From Akkermansia muciniphila (GTDB taxonomy: Bacteria > Verrucomicrobiota > Verrucomicrobiia > Verrucomicrobiales > V1-33), in contig CAMDJM010000032.1 of the NCBI GenBank assembly GCA_945900785.1, forward strand, positions 1 through 48,024: a DNA stretch of 48,024 nt, in the 5' to 3' direction. Below the pieces are notes generated by a model. That model saw nothing but the letters and a program-made list of their open reading frames with translations. It searched no databases and had not been told where the DNA came from. This document shows positions 34,078 to 42,290 of this stretch, in pieces (positions within the stretch are counted from its first letter, which is position 1; each line of letters begins with the position of its first letter). A program made the translations under genes and the position numbers.

Positions 34078-35358
34078 TTGCCCTCCAGCCAGCCATGGTT
34101 CGACCATTCCCCCTCCTGCACCCGCCTCGCCTTCCCGTTCCTGTCCCTTGCCGCTGGCAGCCTTCCCGCGATTTCGAATCCCCAACTGACTTCCTGGATG
34201 ACGGCTCAATCCTCGAAATACGCCCGCGTCACCGAGACCACCACCACCACCCCAGTCGCCACCTGGCCTTCTCCTGGCATCCCCAAAAACGCCAACAGCC
34301 CCAGCCAGACCCTGCCCGCCTACGTCTGGATCCGTTGCGCCACCGGAGCCTAGGGACCCATTCTGGACGCCGGCTTCGGCCATCCCGCCCCGGATGGGGG
34401 CTATCATTACCATGCCAACCCCCGCGCCCTCCGTTATCAGCTCAATGACAACCTGATTTATCAAGCCGTCAGCGATACCTACAGCGAAAACACCGCGAAC
34501 CTGCACCACAGCCCCATTCTCGGCTGGGCCTACGATGGCTACCCCATCTACGGTCCCTACGGCTACAGTATCGCCTCCGATGCCGCCAGCCCCGTCCGCC
34601 GCATGGTCTCCGGTCACGTGCCGCGCGACACCGCCAACCACACCCGTTACGGCGTGGCCGATCTCAGCGACCCCGTCACAAAACGCCACAGCCTCTCGCC
34701 TTGGGCCGCCCTCTTCCACACCTTCACCACCGCCCTGGGCACCACTGATCACCCCCTGAGCAGCGCCACCTGCGGCCCGGATGTCAGCGCGGCTTTTCCC
34801 GTCGGCTGGTATGCCGGGGACTTCGACTACCTGGGCGACCGCTTCAAGCCAGGCACCACCAGCAAATTCCAGCAAGGCACCGACTACGATCTCGATAAAC
34901 CCAACGGGCGCTTCTGCGTCACCCCCTAGTTCCCCGGTGGCACCTACGCCTACTTCATCCCTATCGATGCCAATGGTGCCCCGGCCTTTCCCTTTTCCAT
35001 CGGCCGATACTGGTATGGCAACCGCACCGGAGGCAGAGTGATCGATGGCAACATCACAGAAGCCGTCACCACCTGGCTCACCGCCGGCCCCGCCGCCGTC
35101 GCAACATGGGCCCATGCGCCCACACTTTCCCCGGAAAGCGGTAATATCACCCTCACTTGGAACAGCCTGGAAGGCACCACTTATAAAATAGAAGCCACCG
35201 ACGCGCTGGGCACTTGGAGTCCCCTCGTCACCAGCCAACCCGCCGCCGCCAACTCAAGCACCACCGCCTTCACCACCCCCAGTTCCCCGGGGAGGAGGTT
35301 TTACCAGGTCAAGCGCACCGGCAACGCCCCCTTCGATCCTGCCTATACCGGGCAGTAA
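34078..35358 (+). pseudogene. Decayed tandem paralog of the YHYH gene
   Basis: One 427-codon frame from ATG 34078 to TAA 35356-35358 matches the upstream gene throughout: TSWMTAQSSKYARVTET, GGYHYHANPRALRYQL, LHHSPILGWAYDGYPIYGPYGYS, and NITLTWNSLEGTTYKIEAT at the end. It is interrupted by TAG at 34351-34353 and 34927-34929, and about 130 residues between the first conserved block and the YHYH core are missing at 34350. The second TAG replaces GAA of the parent TPEFPAGTYAY by what looks like GAG-to-TAG. The frame is otherwise intact, suggesting recent loss or, less likely, a readthrough protein. Confidence 0.88.
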
Positions 35359-35529
35359 TGGCCAACTGGGCGCTGACAAAACCAGCTCCCGTTCCAGGGA
35401 AAACGACGCATCCGTCCCCAGAAAGAATCACCACCTTTCCATTGACTCCCCCGCCCCCGGTGGCACAAAGCCCCCGCCGGTGGACCTTCTGCCCCGCGTG
35501 TCCCTTTCCCCCACGTTTCCCTCCATGCT

Positions 35530-36747
35530 ATGAAAAAGACCCTCATCATCGGTGCCGGCGGCGTTGGCCGTGTCGTCGCCCATAAGTGCGCCCAGCTTTC
35601 CTCTTCCGTCTTCGGCGAGGTCATGCTCGCCAGCCGCACGAAGTCCCGCTGCGACGCCATTGCCGCCGACATCATGGCCAAAAAAGGCATCGCCATCCGC
35701 ACCTCCGCCGTGGATGCCGACGACGTCCCCGCCACCGTCAGGCTCCTCAGGGAGTTCAAGCCCGACATCCTCATCAACGTCGCCCTTCCCTATCAGGACC
35801 TCACCCTGATGGACGCCTGCCTCGAAGCCGGCACCGACTACGTGGACACCGCCAACTACGAGCCCCGCGACATCCCGAAATTTGAATACCACTGGCAATG
35901 GGCCTACCAGGAACGATTCCAAAAAGCCGGCCTCACCGCCCTCCTCGGCTCCGGCTTCGACCCCGGCGTCACCAATGTCTTCTGCGCCCACGCCGCCAAA
36001 CACCACTTCGACCGGATCGACACCCTTGACATCGTCGACTGCAATGCGGGCAGCAATGGCCTCCCCTTCGCCACCAATTTCAACCCCGAGATCAACATAC
36101 GCGAAGTCACCGCCAAAGGCCGTTACTGGGAACACGGCGCTTGGCAGGAAACCGACCCCATCTCCCTCGGCACCACCTTCGACTTCCCCGGCGTCGGCCC
36201 CAAAAAAATGTATCTCCTCTATCATGAGGAACTCGAAAGCCTCTCCAAAAACTTCCCCTCCGCGAGGCGCATGCGCTTTTGGATGACCTTCTCCGACAAC
36301 TACCTCACCCACCTCCGCGTCCTCGAAGGCATCGGCATGACCAGCATCACCCCCATCAAATTCCAGGGCCAGGACATCATCCCCCTCGAATTCCTCAAAG
36401 CCGTCCTGCCAGACCCCGGCAGCCTCGGAGCCCTCACCAAAGGCAAAACCTGCATCGGCGATCTCATCACCGGCGTCAAAGACGGCAAGGTAAAACACTA
36501 CTTCGTCTGGAACGAGTGCGACCACGAAGCCTGCTACGCCGAAACCGGAGCCCAGGGGGTCAGCTATACCACCGGCGTCCCCGCCATGATCGGGGCCAAG
36601 CAAATCCTCGAAGGCACCTGGAAAAAACCTGGCGTCTGGAACATGGAACAGCATGACCCCGACCCCTTCATGAAAGACCTCAACCGCTACGGTCTCCCCT
36701 GGCAGGAAAAGGAAATGGCCGGCAACCCCCTCGCCGAAATCGGCTAG
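35530..36747 (+). CDS. Carboxynorspermidine dehydrogenase-like saccharopine dehydrogenase family protein
   Basis: A 405-aa enzyme. KTLIIGAGGVGRVVAHKCAQ is the NAD(P)-binding start, LASRTKSRCDAIAADI and DILINVALPYQDLTLMDAC follow, then DYVDTANYEPRD, GSGFDPGVTNVFCAHAAKH and DCNAGSNGLPFATNF. These blocks fit the carboxynorspermidine synthase subgroup (Lys1-like), which makes carboxy(nor)spermidine from aspartate semialdehyde and a diamine for polyamine synthesis. Length and motifs are intact. No decarboxylase (nspC) is adjacent. Start ATG 35530. Confidence 0.9.
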   Translation: MKKTLIIGAGGVGRVVAHKCAQLSSSVFGEVMLASRTKSRCDAIAADIMAKKGIAIRTSAVDADDVPATVRLLREFKPDILINVALPYQDLTLMDACLEAGTDYVDTANYEPRDIPKFEYHWQWAYQERFQKAGLTALLGSGFDPGVTNVFCAHAAKHHFDRIDTLDIVDCNAGSNGLPFATNFNPEINIREVTAKGRYWEHGAWQETDPISLGTTFDFPGVGPKKMYLLYHEELESLSKNFPSARRMRFWMTFSDNYLTHLRVLEGIGMTSITPIKFQGQDIIPLEFLKAVLPDPGSLGALTKGKTCIGDLITGVKDGKVKHYFVWNECDHEACYAETGAQGVSYTTGVPAMIGAKQILEGTWKKPGVWNMEQHDPDPFMKDLNRYGLPWQEKEMAGNPLAEIG

Positions 36748-36866
36748 CCCAGGGACGCCCCGCGTGCCGCAGAGGGACCCCGCCATTCACTTGGTTAGGG
36801 CCCGGCACCGCCGCACCTCAAAATCCGTCCACCTTCCCCAATCCTGGATCCTGACCCTCACCGATT

Positions 36867-37163
36867 ATGCTCCCTGCCCCGGTTCCCTTCCTCCGGCACG
36901 CCGCCCTCGCTGAAGCCGTTTCCTGGTTGATGCTGCTGGGCATTGCCATGCCTTTGAAGTATCTCCTCCACCAGCCGGCAGCCGTCAAAATCACCGGTGC
37001 GCTCCACGGCTTTCTCTTTATGGTGTTTTGTATCGCCCTGCTCCGCGTCCTGCGGCAGGCGCACTGGCCCTTCATGCGCTGCCTGCTGATCTTCGCCGCC
37101 TCCTTCATCCCCCTCCTGCCGTTCTTTCTGGACCGGAGGATGAAGGATTGGGAAAATCGTTAA
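36867..37163 (+). CDS. DUF3817 small integral membrane protein
   Basis: A 98-aa protein with three predicted helices. FLRHAALAEAVSWLMLLGIAMPLKYLL and KITGALHGFLFMVFCIALLRVL match DUF3817, a small membrane family without known role. A basic loop (RVLRQAHWPFMRC) and a third helix (LLIFAASFIPLLPFFL) follow. Its 3' end is 15 bp from the convergent pseudopilin gene. Start ATG 36867. Confidence 0.85.
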   Translation: MLPAPVPFLRHAALAEAVSWLMLLGIAMPLKYLLHQPAAVKITGALHGFLFMVFCIALLRVLRQAHWPFMRCLLIFAASFIPLLPFFLDRRMKDWENR

Positions 37164-37178
37164 TTTTTAATCAATAGA

Positions 37179-37565
37179 CTAATTCACAACCAGCGTGCTG
37201 GTGGTATCTGCCGTGATCGCTCCCTTGATGAGCACACCCGCAAGATTCTTCTCCACAGCACTCATGGGTGCGGCGAATTTGGCGTTTGACAGGTGCCCGG
37301 CACCGCTGATCCCAGTAGTCGTCGTCACCGCATCCAGAGCGGTATTCTTGGAATACGCGTCCTGATTACCCGCCGCACGGGCTGCGTTGAAGGCGCTCAC
37401 AATCGATTGCGCATTCCGGTAATTTTTGATAGTCTCACCCTTGTAAAACATACCCGAGATTGAACGGATGGAGATCCCGGCTATTACCCCAATGACCGCG
37501 ATCACAATGAGGAGTTCGATTATACTAAAACCTTTCGGCCGTTCAGGCGGCGATGGGATTTTCAT
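37179..37565 (-). CDS. Short pseudopilin, paralog of the next gene
   Basis: A 128-aa prepilin-like protein. RPKGFSIIELLIVIAVIGVIAG carries the prepilin peptidase site (KG|F) with Glu5 and the hydrophobic helix. Downstream IKNYRNAQSIVSAFNAARAAGNQDAYSKN and the terminal TSTLVVN are shared with the paralog at 37733-38119. The N-terminal leader (MKIPSPPERPKG) differs. Fits minor pseudopilins of type II secretion or type IV pili; no secretion gene is adjacent. The two genes run in the same direction with a ~170-bp spacer. Confidence 0.85.
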   Translation of the reverse strand: MKIPSPPERPKGFSIIELLIVIAVIGVIAGISIRSISGMFYKGETIKNYRNAQSIVSAFNAARAAGNQDAYSKNTALDAVTTTTGISGAGHLSNAKFAAPMSAVEKNLAGVLIKGAITADTTSTLVVN

Positions 37566-37732
37566 TTTTTTTCAGCAAGTGGGATTCGGGCTGGATCTGG
37601 GGAAAATTGAATTTCGCACTGGGGCATCCTCCTGCTCCAGAAGGTGCAAGGCTCCCCCTCACCGCTCATGACGATGTGGGGAAGCTTGAACACCATCCTG
37701 GAAGCAGGATGGAATAATTTCGTTGATGGCGA

Positions 37733-38119
37733 TTAGTTGACCACAAGAATGCCTGCGGTATTGGCCGCCGCCAGACCGCCAATCAGGGCAGAAGCCGCTG
37801 TTTTCTCGGCGGCAGCCATTGGAGCAGCGAAGTTGCTGGTGGTGAAGGTGCCGCCGCCGGTGATGCCAGTCGTGGTGGTTATGGCATTGATGGCACCGGC
37901 TTTGTCATACGACACCTGATTCCCCGCAGCACGGGCGGCATTGAACGTCGAAACGATGGCTTGGGCATTGCGCCTATTCTTGGCTCCATCGGCTTGGCCG
38001 AAAATGCCGGACATCGCAGGAATGGCGATCGCAGCGATGATTCCGATCACGGCGATGACAACGAGCAACTCGACAAGGGAAAAGCCCTTGCTGCTTTGGT
38101 TGACTGATAAGTTTTTCAT
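37733..38119 (-). CDS. Short pseudopilin
   Basis: A 128-aa prepilin-like protein (MKNLSVNQSSKG|FSLVELLVVIAVIGIIAAIAIPAMS): the KG|F cleavage site and Glu5 are present. NRRNAQAIVSTFNAARAAGNQVSYDK and GILVVN at the C-terminus match its downstream paralog, so the whole protein is duplicated rather than only the conserved N-terminal helix. The Gly/Thr/Ala-rich middle (ITTTTGITGGGTFTTS) probably forms the globular beta part. An AT-rich region with a perfect palindrome precedes it, a likely promoter/regulatory site. Confidence 0.87.
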   Translation of the reverse strand: MKNLSVNQSSKGFSLVELLVVIAVIGIIAAIAIPAMSGIFGQADGAKNRRNAQAIVSTFNAARAAGNQVSYDKAGAINAITTTTGITGGGTFTTSNFAAPMAAAEKTAASALIGGLAAANTAGILVVN

Positions 38120-38182
38120 CTATTTTCTGTTTGGTGTTTGGTCTTGGTCCAATTGGACATTTAAAATTACCATAGCTTCCAT

Positions 38183-38198
38183 ATTAATTCAAATTAAT
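38183..38198. promoter_or_regulatory. Perfect AT-rich palindrome upstream of pseudopilin pair
   Basis: ATTAATT-CA-AATTAAT, 7-bp arms with a 2-bp centre, about 64-79 bp upstream of the pseudopilin start at 38119. A good candidate for a dimeric regulator site. Confidence 0.4.
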
Positions 38199-38248
38199 TA
38201 TGATTTTTCTGATGTTTTTTAGAAAAATTGGCCACAGCAAGGGGAAGG

Positions 38249-38275
38249 ATTCGTCGAATTCGTCGTATTCATGCT
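38249..38275. repeat. 9-bp tandem repeat
   Basis: ATTCGTCGA, ATTCGTCGT and ATTCATGCT are three successive 9-mers. Same period as the repeats at 4303, 19027 and 29310, but different sequence. Confidence 0.55.
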
Positions 38276-38510
38276 TCATCCTACATGCGGGAAAACCTCC
38301 CGCGTGAAGAAATCAGATTTCCTGCAGCTGCAACGCTGCCTGTAAGGCGATCGGGAAATGATACTGCCGTCCCGGAAGCGGCATACGCTTCACGTGAGCT
38401 TACTTTTGCGCAATGGCGCGACCTCTGCCATGGATGCATTGTGAGCCGCCCCGATGGGCCCTTCCCTTGCCTCATCGTTCTTTAAAAAAATTCAACTCCC
38501 GGCGCTCCCC

Positions 38511-38951
38511 ATGATGCCCTCCCGCCTGATCCTGCTCCCGCTCCTGTTGCTTATCCCCGCCTGCACCGGCTGGCCCCCGGGCTGGCAACGGGCCAAACGT
38601 CTGCCCACCGCTGACGGCCTTTCCGGGGCCTGGATGGGCACCTGGCGCAGCACCCCCAGCGGACATACCGGAAAGCTCCGCTGCGCCGTGTTTCCCAAAT
38701 CCCCCACCGCCTGGGAATACCGATACCGCGCCACCTGGGCCAAAATCCTCTGCGCTGGTTTCCCGGTCACCTGCACCGCCTCCCCCCAACCTGACGGCTC
38801 CATCCGCCTGACTGGCTCGCGGGACCTGGGTCCACTTTTCGGCGGCATCTTCACCCACACCGGCACCGTCACCGGTGATCAACTCCACGCCACCTACCAG
38901 TCCACTGCCGATCACGGCACTCTCACGCTGCAACGGCTTGCGCCCCGGTAA
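38511..38951 (+). CDS. Predicted small lipoprotein
   Basis: A 146-aa protein from ATG 38511. MMPSRLILLPLLLLIPAC is a lipoprotein-type signal with an IPAC box. The mature part is a compact beta-rich domain (GAWMGTWRSTPSGHTGKLRCAV, YRYRATWAKILCAGFPVTC, FGGIFTHTGTVTGDQLHATY). No family recognised. Four Cys in the mature part, counting the lipid-anchored one, hint at disulfides. The papain-like lipoprotein gene is next downstream in the same direction; its longest frame overlaps this gene but its likely start is 124 bp after it. Confidence 0.72.
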   Translation: MMPSRLILLPLLLLIPACTGWPPGWQRAKRLPTADGLSGAWMGTWRSTPSGHTGKLRCAVFPKSPTAWEYRYRATWAKILCAGFPVTCTASPQPDGSIRLTGSRDLGPLFGGIFTHTGTVTGDQLHATYQSTADHGTLTLQRLAPR

Positions 38952-39075
38952 ATCAGGCCCAGCATACAGGCAGAATGGCAGACGAACCTACAGACCCCTA
39001 TTGCCCATCCTCCACAGACCTTGCTGCCAACAACAACCGCCCCTTTCATCTGTCACCCCAGTCCCATGGTTCTGC

Positions 39076-40359
39076 ATGACGCCTGCTCCAAGAAGACCAG
39101 ATCCGGCCCTGCTCCTCATCCTGCTTCTCACAGGCTTATTGACGGCATGTCAATTTACAGCGCCTCCAGCCCTTCCCCGGGTGGATCTCACCACCCAAAA
39201 CTGGTTTCCCCCCATCACCCGCCAGCAGGGCAACAGTTGCGCCCAGCAGGCCGGGCTGGCCTACCTCCTCACCGCCGAGCGCAACCGCCAGCGCCGCCTT
39301 TCCTCATGGCAACCGGCCAACCGCCTCTCCCCCTACCAAACCTACGCCATCCTCGCCGATAGCCTGACCAGTGGCACCCATGTCACCGATGGCTGGCATC
39401 TCGCCCGCGAAACCGGCGTTCCCCGTGAATCCGATTTCCCCCGTGCCTCCCGCGGCCTCATGCACGGCTTTGACAAATACCTCCGCGCTTCGCGCCAGCG
39501 GCCCGCCTCATGGCAGCTGCTCCCGCTTCGCACCCCCGCCGACCTGATGGTGATCAAAAACCTCCTCGCCGCCGGACACCCGCTGGCCTGCGACCTCCAA
39601 ATCCGGGGCTCCACCTTCAAAAAACAGCCAGACAGGGCCACCCTCGTCACGGCCTGGGGACGCAGCGGCCCCGGCCATACGATGATTTACGCCGGTTATG
39701 ACAACACCATCGGCCACGACTTCAACCAAGATGGCCGCCTGACCAACGATCTCGACATCACCGGTGATGGGCGCGTCACCCTTGCCGACCACGAACTCGG
39801 AGCCCTCCTCGTCATCAACCCCTGGGGTCCCGGCTGGGGCACCCGGGGCCGTGCCTGGGCGCTGCCCCGCGAGCACGCCCTAAGTCCATGGCCCCGTGCC
39901 AGTTACGTCGCCGTCGTCACCTCCGCGCCCGACAGCGCGCCCCGTCTGATGCTCCGCCTCAGTATTGCCCTGACAGAACGCCGCCACCTCATCCTTACCG
40001 CTTCGGATGGCACCCGGCAATTCCAGCCCCTGCCCTTCCGGAGCACTCCCAGCGCTCCTGTTTCCAGCAATCCATGGGAAACCTTTGGAAAGCTCAACCG
40101 TCCTGGCCCGCCAATCTCTGCCGGCCCCCTCAGCAACCCAGCCGGCGGCCCCCTCGAAATCGGCCTCGCCCTTCCTACCCTTTCTTCCCGCAGCTCCCAC
40201 TACCGCCTCACCCTGGGCACCACCGGCCCCCCCCTGCGCGGCACCCTCCACAGCGCAGCATTCCTCGAACTTTCCCCTTCCGGGCAAATCCTCAAGGAAA
40301 CTCCCCTCACCGGCCTCCCTGCGGTCATTCCCGCACAGGGGCTGACCTGGAACAACTAA
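39076..40359 (+). CDS. Papain-like (C1-fold) cysteine protease lipoprotein with EF-hand-like loops
   Basis: A 427-aa predicted lipoprotein (MTPAPRRPDPALLLILLLTGLLTAC, lipobox LTAC, from ATG 39076). The catalytic elements of papain-fold proteases appear in order: Cys55 in QQGNSCAQQAG, His201 in GPGHTMIYAGYD, and Asn248 in LLVINPWGPGWG (the usual NSWGxxWG). Between the His and the Asn are calcium-loop-like motifs: DFNQDGRLTND (215-225) and, perfect by position, DITGDGRVTLAD (227-238). The remaining ~170 residues are a beta-type domain of unknown function. The active site is intact, so it is likely an anchored extracytoplasmic protease whose loops may bind calcium (inference). The longer frame from 38875 is rejected. 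Confidence 0.82.
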   Translation: MTPAPRRPDPALLLILLLTGLLTACQFTAPPALPRVDLTTQNWFPPITRQQGNSCAQQAGLAYLLTAERNRQRRLSSWQPANRLSPYQTYAILADSLTSGTHVTDGWHLARETGVPRESDFPRASRGLMHGFDKYLRASRQRPASWQLLPLRTPADLMVIKNLLAAGHPLACDLQIRGSTFKKQPDRATLVTAWGRSGPGHTMIYAGYDNTIGHDFNQDGRLTNDLDITGDGRVTLADHELGALLVINPWGPGWGTRGRAWALPREHALSPWPRASYVAVVTSAPDSAPRLMLRLSIALTERRHLILTASDGTRQFQPLPFRSTPSAPVSSNPWETFGKLNRPGPPISAGPLSNPAGGPLEIGLALPTLSSRSSHYRLTLGTTGPPLRGTLHSAAFLELSPSGQILKETPLTGLPAVIPAQGLTWNN

Positions 40360-40454
40360 CAGCCGCCACAGTTTTGCCCGGGTGAAAACCGAAAAGCCCT
40401 AAAATTTGCCTTGCCACCCCCATCCAAGCCAGCCAAAAACCTGCACTCCATCCC

Positions 40455-41165
40455 ATGAAAAAAATCCTCCTGTCTCTTTTTTGCCTCTGCACCCCTCTGA
40501 GTGCTCCCGCCCAGGACCTCAAATCACCCCCCGCCCTCGTCCCCGCTCCCCGAGCCGACCAGACGAAACGGCACGAATCCTTCAATGAAGTCTCAAAAAA
40601 AGGCGAAGCCCAACTCGTCTTCCTCGGAGACTCCATCACCGAGGGTTGGGAAGGTGACGGCAAGGAAGCCTGGACCAAAGCCTGGGCTCCCCTCAAGGCA
40701 GCCAACTTCGGCATCGGCGGTGACCGCACCGAACACGTCCTCTGGCGCCTCGATAACGGAAACTACGACGGATTAAAACCCAAACTGACGGTCCTCATGA
40801 TCGGCACCAACAACACCGGCCACCGCATGGACCCGGCTGTGGATACTGCGGCCGGCATCAAAACCATCATTGAAAAACTCCGCCAAAAACAGCCGGAAAT
40901 GAAAGTGCTCGTCCTTGGCGTTTTCCCCCGGGGCGAAAAAGCCGAGGACCCCATGCGGGTGCGCACCAATGAAATCAATGTCCTGCTGCCCAGGCTCGCC
41001 GACGACAAGAACATCTTCTTCCTTGATATCAGCAAAACATTCCTGCAGCCCGATGGAACACTCAGCAGGGATATTATGCCTGATTCCCTCCACCTCAGTC
41101 CAAAAGGCTATGATCTCTGGGTATCCGCCATCGAACCCAAAGTCAAAGCACTGCTCGGCAGGTGA
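40455..41165 (+). CDS. SGNH/GDSL-family secreted esterase
   Basis: A 236-aa hydrolase. Sec signal MKKILLSLFCLCTPLSAPA, then the four family blocks: FLGDSITEGW (nucleophile Ser), NFGIGGDRTEHVLWRL (Gly), MIGTNNTGH (Asn) and DSLHLSPKGYDLW (catalytic His). It resembles the PAF-acetylhydrolase gamma type, which in this phylum often removes acetyl groups from polysaccharides or lipids (inference). Complete with normal length. Same strand as the papain-like lipoprotein, ~95 bp after it. Confidence 0.9.
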   Translation: MKKILLSLFCLCTPLSAPAQDLKSPPALVPAPRADQTKRHESFNEVSKKGEAQLVFLGDSITEGWEGDGKEAWTKAWAPLKAANFGIGGDRTEHVLWRLDNGNYDGLKPKLTVLMIGTNNTGHRMDPAVDTAAGIKTIIEKLRQKQPEMKVLVLGVFPRGEKAEDPMRVRTNEINVLLPRLADDKNIFFLDISKTFLQPDGTLSRDIMPDSLHLSPKGYDLWVSAIEPKVKALLGR

Positions 41166-41360
41166 ACCTCATTTCCGTAGTTTAACTCCGTTTTCACGTA
41201 AGAGAATTCCCTACAAATTATCTTGCTGAGCCGGAACAAGTTGATACTATCGGCCTTGGAAATCCTCCGTCCGGGTGCAGGCGGAACTTTTCCATACATC
41301 ATAACCAGCACCCACAGCCCAACCATGGCGGTCCTTCCGCCACCAACCAACCATAATAAC

Positions 41361-42041
41361 ATGAAATCAATCCAAAAACGAAACCGGGGCTTTACCCTGA
41401 TCGAACTCCTCGTCGTGATCTCCATTATCGCCATGCTCGCCGCCAGCGGGTTTGCCGGTTACAGCAAGATCATGCCCGGTGTGAAAGCCAGCACGGCCTC
41501 CAAAACCGGCCGCGACATCTTCACGATGCTCAGTGCCTGGGCCGCAGACAACGACCAGACCTTCCCGGTGGCCACCCAATATTCCAACGATGCCTTCAAG
41601 GAACTCTTCAAAAAGCAACTCGTTGACACCGAAAAACTGTTCGCCATCGCCGGCGATGCGTGGCATGAAACCTCTCCCTCCGGAGACAAAAAAGGACCTG
41701 ACAACAACATCGGCACTTCCCCCGACTATGATCAGGCCCTTATGCCCGGAGAGTGTGCCTGGGCTTATACCACTGGCCTGGAAACTGCCTCCAACAGCCT
41801 GCTTCCCTTGCTTGCCAATGGCTTCTCGGAAACCGTTGGCACCTATACCAAGGAAAAAAACAAAAAAGGCGGCGTCTTCAACGGGATGAAAAATGCCTGG
41901 GTGAGCGTCACCGGCAGTGCCAAAGTGGGCGACCTCTCCCCCGACTTCAAATGCATGGAGAAAAAAGGCACCCAGACCGTGGATGTCTTCAGCATCGACT
42001 GGGGCACCAACCCGGACGACGTGAAAAATCCTCAAGGCTGA
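41361..42041 (+). CDS. Type II secretion-like pseudopilin / prepilin-type protein
   Basis: A 226-aa protein with the prepilin motif NRGFTLIELLVVISIIAMLAASGFAGYSKI (G|F cleavage, Glu5, hydrophobic helix), then a long globular part (MLSAWAADNDQTFPV... CAWAYTTGLETAS... NAWVSVTGSAKVG... FSIDWGTNPDDV). This C-terminal half is typical of the abundant Verrucomicrobia DUF1559-like/prepilin proteins but not closely identifiable. It is unlike the two short pseudopilins at 37179-38119. The frame from 41223 is rejected because the helix must be N-terminal. A strong terminator follows. Confidence 0.85.
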   Translation: MKSIQKRNRGFTLIELLVVISIIAMLAASGFAGYSKIMPGVKASTASKTGRDIFTMLSAWAADNDQTFPVATQYSNDAFKELFKKQLVDTEKLFAIAGDAWHETSPSGDKKGPDNNIGTSPDYDQALMPGECAWAYTTGLETASNSLLPLLANGFSETVGTYTKEKNKKGGVFNGMKNAWVSVTGSAKVGDLSPDFKCMEKKGTQTVDVFSIDWGTNPDDVKNPQG

Positions 42042-42073
42042 GCCTGACAGGGGCTTAATGTTCCCTTCCTTCG

Positions 42074-42107
42074 AAGCCCGGATCCTTTCCAGGATCCGGG
42101 CTTTTTT
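42074..42107 (+). terminator. Rho-independent terminator after the prepilin gene
   Basis: A 12-bp perfect stem, AAGCCCGGATCC / GGATCCGGGCTT, with a 6-nt loop and a run of Ts (TTTTTT) at 42102-42107. The strongest terminator seen in the window. Confidence 0.93.
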
Positions 42108-42290
42108 GTGGCCTGATTTCAGCATGGAAGGCACCCACTGCGGCCCGCCCATTCCTGATGCTGAATGGGCTCTAATACTGCACTGAAAAACGCGGAGAGC
42201 AGGATTCCGCTTTAAAAACGATCTTGCACCTCAGTTCCGACCGGCTAAACTCGCGCTCCCGTTTCGGAACTCCTTAACTATCTACTTTCC

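Larger units (their letters stand above)
38120..38510. other. Long regulatory spacer upstream of pseudopilins and lipoprotein
   Basis: About 390 bp. The pilin-proximal 100 bp is unusually AT-rich for this genome and contains a 16-bp palindrome. A 9-bp tandem repeat follows. The remainder (about 38280-38500) shows no recognised structure; the small plus-strand frame at 38228-38485 has no motif. Confidence 0.5.

Noticed and set aside
34351..34929. Recoded TAG (pyrrolysine-like) hypothesis for the second YHYH gene
   Set aside because: No pyl genes or suppressor tRNA are in view, and a large internal deletion coincides with the first TAG, so loss of function is the simpler explanation. Kept only as a checkable alternative.
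38228..38485. 85-aa plus-strand frame after the pseudopilins
   Set aside because: Arg-rich, repeat-derived start, no ribosome site or motif; more likely non-coding spacer.
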